Source of the DNA: Linnemannia elongata
Taxonomy: Eukaryota; Mortierellomycota; Mortierellomycetes; Mortierellales; Mortierellaceae
Direction of reading: 5' to 3'
Length of the DNA stretch: 64,000 nt
Assembly (NCBI GenBank): GCA_036320915.1
Contig: JAXBDG010000012.1
Span: forward strand, 1,290,501-1,354,500
The notes under the pieces were generated by a model. The model was given only the letters and a program-made list of their open reading frames with translations, was not told the origin of the DNA and searched no databases. This document shows, piece by piece, positions 29,822 to 40,684 of this stretch. Positions within the stretch are counted from its first letter, which is position 1. Each line of letters opens with the position of its first letter. A program made the position numbers and the translations under genes.

Positions 29822-32237
29822 ATGACCAACAATCTCCTGACCCTGTTCTGTCTTGTCGACGGAGAGGCCACCACCAACGCGTTCCCTGTCGAAATCGAGT
29901 CCTCCAAGACAATCGGTGACCTCAAAGAACACTTCAAGACTAAGAAGTCACCCGAGTTCGACGACATCGCCGCAGACAAGCTCACTATCTGGCGCGTCTC
30001 AATTCCTGACAAAGATGATGACGATGAAACCCCTATCAAGGTTGACAATGTGTCTGAGAGCGAGAAAAAGAAATTGAGGGCGACCAACAAACTTTCGATG
30101 GTTTTTGACGCCGCTTTTCCAGAGGACACAATTCGCGTCGTTGTCCAGCGACCCCCACCAGGTACAGTATCCTTGCTTTCTATAACCAAGCCTTATCATG
30201 TAGCATAACGCTATGGTATTTGTAACGCCCTTTCGCAATATTTACTTATGCTTTCTTTTTTACTTCCTATAGTTGCGAAAAGAGACCGTGAGGAAGATGC
30301 AGGTGAATGTCTTTGACTGTGTTTATGACCATTTTCAAACGGCCTCATTGCTTTCAATCACTCGCGGACATGTCGAAGTTGCTAATATTCTTGATTGGTA
30401 CATCTCTTGTGCCACTTTTCTCTTACCAGGACCCTCTTCCAGCAGGAAGCGCCATCGTCCGCACACTCTGAAGGATGCGATTGAAGAGGCTGGTCTCACT
30501 GAGAAGGCTCTGGTGGATGACCAATTTTACCTCTCTCGTCTAAGCAGGAAAGAGAGGGTGTCATTGCTTGCTTCCATTGGTCAGGAAATTGCTGGAGATG
30601 ACATCTTTAGCTCATTGTCTCGCACTGCCCGCGAGCTCCAAGGCACCAACATGAAGGAGATGGACAAGATATCGGCTCCTCACGGCACCACACTTCCTGT
30701 CGTCAACACAAAGGAACTCTATGTCAGAAAGGCTTACAAAGATCTTCACCAAACAATCATCGACACGTTCGATAATGATCGAAACGGGGCTCGGAAGCAT
30801 GTCGTTGTTACGGGTACATCTGGGATCGGTAAGTCAGCCTTCCTAGTGTACTTCGCCATCCGACTTCTTGCCGAGAGAGGCGACGACTACCCTCCAATTA
30901 TCATTTTCCACACCAAACGGAGCGCGGAATGCTACGTCTTTGGAGGGCGCTCTACTGTCCGATCCGGAACTATCGAGGATTTTAAACCCTTTCTCAGTCT
31001 ACCCGACACATGGTATTTTGTCGACAGCTCTCCTGACCCAATACTTGATCAAGCCAAGACCGTTATTTCAGCTTCGCCAGAGACCCTATTTTCCGAAGCT
31101 CAACAATATCAGGACGTCGACAAAAGGGTAGAGTGGCGATATTACATGGCCCCATGGACTCTGGAGGAGTTGACGGTGTGCAGAGCCAGTGTTGTAAACT
31201 TCGAGGTGGTTCCTTTGGAAGCGGTGGAAGAACTCTACTTAAAGATTGGTGGCGTGCCGAGATATGTCCTAGAAATGCCGATGACGGTAAGTTATGGGCG
31301 CAACCCTCAACGCTTCTCTTCAAGAATAACTTTTACTTTGGTGATATCATTATGCAGGCAGCTGTCTTCCATTTTACTAATGACTGTTCTATTACGTCTT
31401 GACCGAATTCGTCGCTAGGCATTGAACCGCCGTCCCGATGACCTTCAGCGTGCCAAGGCCAAGGCATTGGAACGTCTTGTAAAAGCTCTCCACAAAGTCA
31501 ATGATCCGGTGACGTTGATGCAGTTCTTCTCGCAAGGGAGAGACACGCTAGAATTTAGCCGTTTGATTCACTGTTGGCCCACGGATGATCATGAGAACTT
31601 TCGATTGGAGTGGGCTTCAACATACGTCGCAGGAGAGGTAGCCGAATTGCTGACTCAGAACTCTTGCACCCAGATGTTGAAGAGGCTCATCAAGGATCCC
31701 AATGAAAGCGCTAGCGGTATAATGTTTGAAGCATAAGTCCTCCATACCTTCCGAGAGGGCGGTCACACCTTTGAACTCAAGGATCTTGAGACTGGACAGT
31801 GTGGTCGTTTGGAAATCGCGCGGAATCCTGAGATAACGCATTTCAAGACGAATACTCCGACCACAGCAGGCACACTATGCATACCCAAGATTGGCAATTA
31901 TGCCTGTGTCGATCTGCTGCTTGCGCCCAGAGACCTCTTCCAAATCACGGTATCCAAGAGCCACCCCATCAAAGGACCGCCACTCTCAAAGCTTATCGAC
32001 AGCCTCATCCAAGCACGCTGGATTCCTTCTCTTGACGAACCTTGGCTTCCGATTGAAGAGCTTCGGCTTATTTCTGTCGTCCCAAGTCATGTCTATACCG
32101 ACTTCAAGAAGCAGAACTACTTGACCTCACTCGGGAATGTTTACTGCACCGTCCCTGCTGATATTCTGCGTGTGAAGCAGTATGCGCTGAAGATCGATCT
32201 TGAGTCTGCAGCTAGTGGCAAATCACCTGGATTATAA
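29822..32237 (+). pseudogene. CRN (Crinkler) NTPase protein gene with one in-frame stop
   Basis: Proposed exons are 29822-30161, 30273-30302 (30 nt), 30430-31287 less one base (to 31286) and 31419-32237; all introns are GT-AG and phases agree. Exon 1 is the ubiquitin-like CRN header (TLFCLVDGEA...LTIWRVSI...VVQRPPPG). Exon 2 and early exon 3 give a basic linker (KRDREEDAG, SSSRKRH), possibly nuclear-targeting. Exon 3 has a P-loop at about residues 252-259 (GTSGIGKS), an NTPase fold. The last exon has the VDLLLAP...LFQITVSKSH segment resembling the degenerate nuclease-like domain of CRN proteins. A TAA at 31734-31736 (about codon 515) lies in otherwise continuous frame and would cut off that domain. 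ATG chosen by similarity with the other two CRN headers. Confidence 0.8.
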
Positions 32238-32559
32238 ATTTAATTCAACTTTACATGTGCCACGTTTTGCCTCAAGGCTGCCAGGCCCCAGGTTGCCCAG
32301 GTTACGCGAGAATAGGTTCTGTCCTAGTTCCATTGAACTTTTTTTTGTTTGAAAATTATTTATTTGGTCGTGGGTGTGCGTCGCATAAACAATTGCCTGA
32401 CTACTCTACAAGCCTCCACCAATCCTTGGCTCATACTATATTCGAATCGCCTTGCTTTAAGAAGACAATAATAAGGGGTTAGTACAAAGAGAATATTTTC
32501 GGTCGGTCCGCTGGGGGAAACTGTCAAAAACCTCGAGGCCCGGTGTCTTTGCTTCAACC
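32238..32559. other. intergenic 3' of CRN gene
   Basis: AT-rich; no gene recognised. Confidence 0.4.
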
Positions 32560-32652
32560 CCGAATTTGCACCCGAAGGGGATTGAACCCGGGGGCCCCTA
32601 GGACACCACAGGGGGGAGCTTCGCCGCTCGTCCCACAGAGCTAAACAGGCTT
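32560..32652 (-). other. tRNA-like sequence (tRNA pseudogene or SINE head)
   Basis: On the minus strand it has a near-consensus RNA polymerase III A box (TAGCTCTGTGGG, 32632-32643) and B box (GGTTCAATCCC, 32578-32588), about 43 nt apart. GCTC/GAGC could form a D stem. Acceptor and T stems do not close well, so it is not a working tRNA. A tRNA-derived SINE fits better, with the body continuing toward 32450. Confidence 0.45.
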
Positions 32653-33741
32653 ACCAGCCTCTAGTTCCATTGAACGCGCAATGGATTTCGGATTTCTCAT
32701 CACGTGACTTCCGCCACCAATTCCTTTTTCGGATTTAAACTTTGAAGTTGCAGAAAACCTACCTGTCCGTTATTTTGCGGCCACAAGTCGTGGTAGGCTT
32801 AACTAATGGTCTGTTGTTCATATGATGACTATGAAAAATGAATAATGAATACTGAATATGATGATGGAGAGCATCCATTTCAAACAATCAAATCAAAAAA
32901 ATAATAATAGGGCGCGTTTCCAATCTTTCTCTCCTCGCTATTGCCTACTCCTTCTTTTCCCTGTTGCATGAAAGAGTCTGTCCACTCTCTTTATTTCAAG
33001 GGTAAATAATTGTTAGTCCTCCTATATATATTCTCATAGAGATCAATAACGACCGGAACCTTTTTTGTCCCCAATCTTTTCCCACTTGTTCAAATCCCAC
33101 TCCTTCCTTTCTCTTCTCTCATGTTATCCTTCATGAGCCACACGTCGATCATACCCCATACCTAAATTATCGCCAACATACCTCCCTCTCGTACTAGCCG
33201 TGTCCCTCTTAGATCCGCCTCCACCGCCGCCGCCAATGTCGGTATCTCTCATCTTACGAACTTTGCCAGATACAAACAAACCATGGCGAATAAATCAAAA
33301 AGGTCGCGGCCATCTCTGTCACCACTGCCATTCCTTTCTCCTCTGTCTCTCTTTCCTGATGACCAAGCTAATAGTAATGGTACAAGTGAGGCTAGAGCCT
33401 CCGCACAGGCGGATGCAATTGATAGTACCGGTTGAGGCAAGGTGGTGAAGGTGATACTATCACATCGCGGCCTATCCCTGCTTTTCCTCCTCTCCCGCCT
33501 AGCTTTCCACCAAACGCACTATCACCACCACCACCAAACTCAATGCCACCTCTCCCTCTTCATTCTCCTTTCTCCTCCCCTTATCAGGTGCTCCAAGTCC
33601 AACAAGTCGTCTCCGTTGCTACTGTACAGGAAAACAACAGCACTTTCAACATCCGATGATCAATTAATCAGCCATGTTTGGCTCGAGCGTATTTTCCGTC
33701 TTTGCGCTCCAAGAATATTCGCTTGCTTTTCTTTGGCGAAG
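32653..33741. other. intergenic, no gene recognised
   Basis: AT-rich, then pyrimidine-rich from 33060. Short Pro/Ser-rich frames near 33200-33650 are not convincing as genes. Confidence 0.4.
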
Positions 33742-34137
33742 AGGAGCTGAAGAGAAGGCGAAGAAATAACAAAGTGAGGGAAGGAGAGAAGAGGGATAAG
33801 AGCCAAGGTAAGAAGGAAGAAGAAAAAGCCCAAAAATATCCCTCTTATTCATATACGCCTAGAGAACAAAGGCATGCAGCACGGGCATAGAATGGTCAAA
33901 GCAAAGATCAGGGCACACAGCGTGTGTGTGGTGCCTGAAAAGGGATCGAACTCAGAGAAAATACAGGAATATTTGTTTATAGCCACCTCAATACAAGTTG
34001 TACCAGCCACACAGAATGTGGCAATACAGAGTCCTTCAGCTATCCAATTACTGTGTCGGACGAATGGACACCTCCAATGCTTCCCCCTTTTATTTTTTTC
34101 ACCTCCCTCCGCGAGCGAAGCCGCGGGCACAAGCTAG
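33742..34137 (+). mobile_element. Helitron 3'-terminal segment (family A), copy 2
   Basis: It is homologous to 11380-11652, with about 120 bp extra in the middle. It ends with a hairpin (CCGCG-AGCGAAGC-CGCGG, perfect stem) and then CTAG at 34134-34137 followed by T, a canonical Helitron 3' terminus. The 5' end was not found. Confidence 0.55.
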
Positions 34138-36845
34138 TCAAACACAAAGAAATACAATGATATGTACTTACTCCTTTAGCAAATACCAATTCTTAATCTA
34201 GATGCGTCTCTTCCTGTGAGGCCATGTGGAGAATGCTCAAGCTTCCTCTTCATGGACATTCACCTACCTTCTTTCGGCTTCAAGTCCACCTACAAGGACA
34301 ACACTTGGTCTCGATAAGAAAAGGAACGACCGTAAAGCAGGCAGTTGAAAAGAACAGCGACAGCATGTTGATGGACTAATTCAAACTCAACGCCACCGAC
34401 AACGACGCAAAAAAATATACCTATTACAACCTCCCGGAACACTACACCTACGACCAAAAGGCCCGTTCCTGGCACCCACGACATCAACGAAATGCCATCA
34501 GCCGCATATTCACCGTCAACCCAAAGACGGCGAGCGATACATGCTGCGCGTACTGCTTATGCACGTTCCTGGCGCCAAAAGCTTTGAGGAGTTAAGAACA
34601 TATCAAGGTCTCACCCATGGATTTTTTTGGGTGGCAGCTCAGGCGCGGGGACTTCTCAAAGATGAATGGATCAACTGCCTCGAGGAAGCCGACAAATTGC
34701 AACACCCTCGACACCTCCGCTACCTTTTTGCCACGATTCTTACCTGTTGTGCACCTTCCGATCCAAAACGCCTGTAGACTTTATTCGCGGATGCACTTTT
34801 TGCTGATTTTGTTTACAAGGCAAGAAGGAGCCGGCTTTACCCCGCGAATGACAAAGCTGGAATTGACGCCAAGAACAACACATTACACCACCTCAACACT
34901 CTCCTGTTGGACATGGGATCAAGTCTCGAAAAATACCCAACACTGCCCCAGCAAACCAAAACCAACATTATCGACTTGCCGACGGACCCTTACAACGACC
35001 TAGAACGAACACACCATGAGCCACCTATCATGGAGTATGCATAACTCGCTATAACCTACATGACACAACTCAATGAAGAGCAGAAAACAATCTTCAACAT
35101 CATCACAGTAGCCATATCCAACAACACAAAGGAGCGGCTTTTTTTTATTGACGGGCCAGGCGGAACAGGCAAAACTTTTCTCAACAATACACTCATAGAG
35201 TACACGCGGGGACACCTAAAATGGCCTGCGGTCGTCGTCGCCTCATCAGGCATCGCCAGTATCATCTTGCACGGGACATAAAGCACACTCAGGACTCGGC
35301 ATACCTCTCACTATCGACAAGCACACCTACTGCAACCTTACCAAAAAGTGTCTACTTGGCAAAGCAATCATCGACGCGTCAATCATTTTCTGGGATGAGG
35401 CACCAATGCTGCACAGAAAAGTGTTTGAATGTGTCGACCGTACCTTCCGACATCTGATGGATAATCCAAACACCCCTTTTGGCGGCAAACTCATCGTTTT
35501 CGGTGGCGACTTTCGACAAACACTACCAATCGTCCAACACGGCACACAGCTAGACGTCACCAACTCATCGTTGAAAAATTCAACAGATATCTGGAACCAC
35601 ATCACAACATTCAACCTAACGAAAAACTTGCGGATTGGAGACAACACAAAGCACCAAGCCTACGTCAACTATTTGCTTAGAGTAGGAGACGGCACTAAGC
35701 AAACGTACAGCAACGGAATTCACCACGACTACATCAAGATATCAGAAGAAGTGATCCTTCAGCCAACAGGAGAAAACACAGACGACAACTATGAAAAACA
35801 ACCCATACGTGCCATCTTCCCCAACATCGAGGAACCAACCTTCAACCCTAACATAATTAGCGACAGAGCAATCTTATGTTCATTGAACGTTGACGTCAAC
35901 AGAATCAACGATCTCGCCACCAACGTGTTCCATTCAGACAATCAAAAAAATACACCAGCATCAACTACACCGATATCAACCCCGACGACGTGGTCCATTT
36001 TACACCAGACTACCTTGGCACACTGGACGACATTGTACTTCAAGAGAGGGAAACCCACTTCATGTCAACGTGACTATCTTTATTTCTTCAGCAATTCCAG
36101 AGATAAAAAAGAAAAAGTGCAGTACCTAGAACCTCACCATCCGCGTAGGAACTTTGCGAGGTAAAAAACTACACTAATGGGGTGGGATGGGCGGGACATG
36201 AAGTGGGTTTCCCATCTCGTACAATGTTTATAAGCCGTCGGACAAGTCCTCGGCGAAAAGAGACAATAACCTCCCACAACATCTCATTACACTCAAAATC
36301 GGTCAACCAATCATCCTTTTACGTAACGTTTCAACAAAACGAGGAATGTGCAATGGCACACGACTACAATTAACAAAACTCGGCGAATACGTTATAGAAG
36401 CAAAGATCATTGCAGGATCATTCACTGACAACACCGTTCTCATCCCACGAATTTTCCTCACCTCAAAGGAAGGCGGCACCACTCCAATTAAATTCACACG
36501 CTTGCAATTTCCAATCCGACCTGCTTTCACTCTTACCATCAACAAGACGCAAGGATAGACACTAACAACAACGGGTGTCTATCTAAACCAACTTGTTTTT
36601 TCACATGGGCAGCTATATGTAGCTCTTTCCAGCTGTTCAAACCCTGACAACCTAAAAGTCCTTATTCATAACGCTCCCACAGTGCTTCGACCTTCAAACA
36701 CACCAACAACACCCTTTACAACAGTCGAAGGATGTTATACTAGAAACGTAGTTTTCAAAGCAGCGCTTTAACAGCGCAGCTCAATTTAACAAGCTCTAAC
36801 ATTGCCAAAAAAGAAAAAAAAATAAATTAAGTGGCACCGCCCTAG
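34138..36845 (+). mobile_element. decayed Helitron with Pif1-type helicase remnants
   Basis: The 3' end GCCCTAG (36839-36845) followed by T matches the end of the copies at 13000 and 45599. The body carries a broken helicase gene. No clear TC 5' end was found, so the left limit is set by the neighbouring element. Confidence 0.62.
34500..36640 (+). pseudogene. Helitron helicase (Pif1 family), multiple frameshifts
   Basis: Walker A is at 35060-35281 (FIDGPGGTGKTFLNN). A frame change follows; then 35406-36164 shows MLHRKVFECVDRT and GGDFRQTLPIV, both characteristic of Helitron/Pif1 helicases. The C-terminal part at 36346-36600 reads through INKTQG and a YVALSS-type motif with a stop between. 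Preceding segments (34541-35000) resemble the pre-helicase region of Helitron Rep-Hel proteins. At least three frame changes and several stops make it nonfunctional. Helicase would have driven rolling-circle transposition. Confidence 0.75.
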
Positions 36846-38497
36846 TGTATCTTATTGGCAGGTGAATGTAGTTTTTTTTATTGCCTTATTTTGAGAAATG
36901 CGGAGTGTGCAAGAAAGGATAAAAGGATAAAACGTCAGGTAGGTAAATATGATGTTGCAAACGCCACTATTGTTTTGAAATGTTGAATGGCAAACTAAAA
37001 TGGCAACAAGCAAATGACAAACTAACGGCAGAAAGTGGAGAAAATAAAAAGTGACAAAGGACTGTTCTATTACAATGTAGGCATGTGGCCGAGGAAATAG
37101 AAAGAAAGAAACATAAATCTCTGAGTCGAGTCGAGCTAGAGACATGTGCCACGTGATGATCTAGATGTGGGGTTCTATCCTTGCCGGGTCAGGAACAGAG
37201 CCAAGTATGTCGAGGTGACTTGACGAAGAAGAAGGCGAGGGAAGAGAGGAATCCCTTCCTACAACCTCATCAGACGGGGGCGTGTCATCGGGACCAGCGG
37301 GCATAGTTCAGATAACAGCAGACGCAAGAATGTGTGTGTGTGTGTATAGGTATATCTCTCTCTCTCTCTAAGACGCAAGTAAAAGACGATCACTCTCACA
37401 GTCTGCTCGAGTTATAAGAAAGAAAGGTGCTTTATGTTAAGAAGTGCTACGTTTAAACGGTCTAAATCATACTACTAGGAACACGAACAGCATTGCGCAT
37501 ACCTGCTGGGGTGATCAAGAAAGAAAGGTGCTTCTCCTTTTGATCGCGAGCAGGCTTCTTCTATACTACTTGGCTTAAGAGGGTTCAAAGCCGCCAACAC
37601 TTTCTCTCGCTTCAGCGCACCACATAAATTAAGGCCCATGGAATTTCAAATAAAAAAAAAATTGGCCAGATGTAGGAACACCTACACAATACATTGTCTA
37701 TACAAGAAATTGTTTGAAACGATCCGCAAGGGCACTTTCTTGTAATCAAAATAGAATGAAGGTCTTTCATCCATTATGCAATCCAATGAGCTTTCTTCTT
37801 ACATTTAGCATGTTTCCTTATACACATACCCCTAGAGAATCGCGCTATTTTTTGGAGCAGAGTATTTGATACCATGGTCAGCAGTTGATGCACCATCCTC
37901 TCGTGTACTTCGTAGCCAGCGGCGTGCGTGCATACACGTCTGCTTTTCAGCGTTTATGCATCGCTTGTGTAGAAGGTTTGGGAGTGCGGCGCAAAACCTT
38001 TGGACCAATTATGTTTCTGATATCTTTCGCGGCGTCTCTTTGTTACACAGTCTGCTCACACGCCGCCATGGAAGCTCACACGCCGCCCTCGGAAGTTCAC
38101 ACGCCTCCCTCAGAAGTTCATATATTGCCTTCAGAACTACTGCGCATCATGGGTTGAATGGTGTGTGAATATTGATTTCTTCCTATGCCATCGCGTGAGA
38201 ACATTTTTATTTTCTTGCGAACTCAACCTTAATAGGCAAAGATATGCATTCGATAACCCGGTATATCTGCCACATATTCGTCATTCTGATGTGATAGCAA
38301 GGACACGAAGTCTTTCCCAAGGGAACGCAAACCTTGCTCCATCACGCCGCTTGGCGCTTGGTGTTCGTGTTCGTCAGTCACAGAATTCTCATTACTTGAG
38401 TGTATTCTGCCCCCGTTTCGAATATAAAAGCACGCACAAAGGTCGCTTATTTGCATCGATTCCACCACCACCACCAAAAGCAAGAATCACCTTCAAT
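36846..38497. other. intergenic with a dispersed repeat, no gene recognised
   Basis: 37190-37345 is similar to 25150-25310 (same strand), and 37505-37580 is similar to the complement of 24810-24900. A (TG)n/(TC)n simple repeat lies at 37330-37370. The frame open upstream of the 38498 ATG lacks a credible start. Confidence 0.5.
38423..38429 (+). promoter_or_regulatory. TATA box for the 57-aa cysteine-rich peptide gene
   Basis: TATAAAA 69-75 bp upstream of the ATG at 38498, at a distance suitable for a short 5' UTR. Confidence 0.5.
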
Positions 38498-38671
38498 ATG
38501 CGCTTCTCTAACGTCCTTCCCCAATTTCTCCTGGTCGCCCTTGCCGTCCTCATCTCCTCCGCTCAAGCCGGCAATGGTGTCTGTGATACGGTTGACGAGA
38601 AAAGTTGCTACCGGGCTTGCATCCACGACCCCGGCGCACCCCGTCCCTGCACCACGGCCTGCGATTGCTAA
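38498..38671 (+). CDS. minimal cysteine-rich secreted peptide, defensin-like spacing (57 aa)
   Basis: The signal peptide has basic N-terminus MRFSN, core FLLVALAVLISSAQA, and likely cleavage after residue 24. The mature peptide is only 33 residues with six cysteines at 29, 37, 41, 51, 55 and 57: spacing C-x7-C-x3-C-x9-C-x3-C-x1-C. The CYRAC (CxxxC) and final CDC (CxC) fit the cysteine-stabilised alpha-beta motif, in an unusually short form. The ATG at 38498 is preferred over the longer open frame because it exposes the signal peptide and has a TATA box upstream and a purine-rich AAG...CAAT leader. No intron. Secreted; antimicrobial or interaction role is inference. Confidence 0.72.
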   Translation: MRFSNVLPQFLLVALAVLISSAQAGNGVCDTVDEKSCYRACIHDPGAPRPCTTACDC

Positions 38672-39913
38672 ATCAGAAGCTATTATCCTCCCGCTCCATC
38701 TCTGATTCACTTCCGCTCCAAGGGAAGTTTAGGCTAGCTCTACAGTTACCCCATCAGTTCGCTTAAATCTTCATTATTATCATACACTCTCTTTCCGTAC
38801 AGCTGTGTGCATGGGACAGTATTGCGTTGGTGTTGTTCAAAGTGATTTGAAAATGAGGAAACGAAGAACAATATACAAGTGGCAGGGACGCCCCAGCTTT
38901 ATGCGAAAGAGTGATGGCGAGAGTCGAGCGAAGTGATGTGGTTGAGATCAGAGAAAGGTGGCTGACTGTTCTGAGTGAAAAGATGAGCCAAAAACGCAAA
39001 TTTATCGATCATACTTGTGAATCGAGTGCTCAGGAATGCGAACCTATAAGCGGGCCGAAGATATTGGCATGTCTTCAAGCGGATACTCCAGGACCAGTGG
39101 ACCTTCCTATCGCAGAGACTCTTCTCCCATCAGCAAGTGTCGACTCTGGGTTTATTGTCGTGGAGATGGTTCACTAAGCACGGGGTTATGGAGCGAAGCG
39201 AACACAAAAAGTGTATCCATCCCAGTTACGATTTCGAAAAGAACGCGCTCCAGGTTTCACAGTGATTACAGAAAAACATGAAGTTGAAAGAGTGGATTTA
39301 TTCACGATGTATAGAGAATTAATTCTACCCAGAGCTCTGAAGTGTCCTTCATTTGCCAGGCTAATTTCGATTCAGAATAATTATGCAGTTATTGTGGTTG
39401 AGCAACAAGTGTGTATGAATTGAAGGAAATACATGGCTGTCGGTGAATGAGAAGTGAACAAAAGGACAATGGTCATGTGCGAAAAGAACTGCTTTTGATG
39501 CGTTCACGTGTTTAAATTAACAAAAATTAAGCCGGTACTGTATGTCAAAATGAACATTACCTTGCGATGTAATGCCAATCCAAGTAGGTTAGAACGGTGT
39601 TCTTCGTTGTCCTCTGGAGTTCAAGTAGGTGTTAAAGGATCAAGGGCTTGCTGAGTAGCGTTGAGTATAATGACACCACATGGCCTGCTGTCCTTGAGGC
39701 GCTATGGCATGTCATAACTCATCATTGGCCATCGCGTGTCAGGTGTCGACATTGTGGTCGACGGGAGGTTGCAGAGCCCTGGCGATAAATTTCTTCAGTC
39801 CAGTGATTCTGGTCTTGGGAAGATCGTTGTCGAGAGAGTCCCCGAAGATGAAAGCCGAGCGTCGCAGGCCCAATCGGAAGTGTTCCCAGTGGTCTGGCTG
39901 GCAGTTGCAGGGA
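38672..39913. other. intergenic, no gene recognised
   Basis: Two short plus-strand frames (38911-39177 and 39211-39423) show no recognised domain. I do not call them genes. Confidence 0.4.
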
Positions 39914-40638
39914 TTAGGTGCTCGCAGTCACTTGGTGTGTTGCAGATGCAATGGTCGTAGCACTTGACGTGACTCTTGTTCTTCTTGCGTTCACCGCTTT
40001 TTTTGTGGCAACCGCAGCCCTGTCGTCCTTGCAGTCCTCGACCTCATAGAGAGTCTTTCTAGGGTATCGGTAAGTAAGACAGTTGATGTCAAAGACGCGA
40101 ATGTGAAAGTAGGGCCATACGGAGCTATCGTCGTTGCTGGTGACCAAGGTGCTCAGGTCCATAGTGAAGATGAAGACGCTACCGGTGATGTTATAAAAGT
40201 AGTCAATCCATCTAGAAATACATTTATGTAGGAGTGGTCTAGCCAATGCTCCTTGGTGAAGCAGGATGTTGCCGGGATGGTCATTCGGGTCGATGGCAAG
40301 ATGGTGGTCAGGCAGGCGACATGGTTGTTGTTGAGATCCTGGAGTTGAGCCGCCAAGATTGGGTGATACTTTTCGAGGATAGAGGGGCACCCATTCAGCG
40401 AATTGCTTGAACTGCTCTTTATGGTCGTCAAAAGTGCCGTAGACGCCTCTGAGAAACTCGGGGGAGGCAACAGACAATGCTGTAGGTGACTTGGGATGTT
40501 GAATAGCATTGGCGGCTCATGAAGTATCCTAGACTGCGTATCATTTCCTAAAACAGGCAGAAGGTGCATAAACTGATACATGGACAACGAGTGCTGTCGT
40601 TGAGAATTTAATGAAGCCTCAATGTCTCCACCTTCCAA
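39914..40638 (-). pseudogene. possible degraded gene downstream of the CRN gene
   Basis: Two overlapping minus-strand frames (40638-40153 and 40477-39914) each hold protein-like stretches, for example FLRGVYGTFDDHKEQFKQFA in one frame and SCFTKEHWLDHSYINVFLDG in the other. Plausible coding sense moves between frames, suggesting frameshifts or unseen introns. No family recognised. Weak support. Confidence 0.25.
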
Positions 40639-40684
40639 TCGCTATAGTAGGGCTAAAATGAAGACAAAAGGAGCGTAAACAACT

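Noticed and set aside
31734..31754. A 21-nt GT-AG intron that would remove the stop in the CRN gene at 29822-32237
   Set aside because: A GT...AG pair surrounds the stop, but 21 nt is far below the size of the other introns here (88-156 nt); a nonsense change is the simpler reading.
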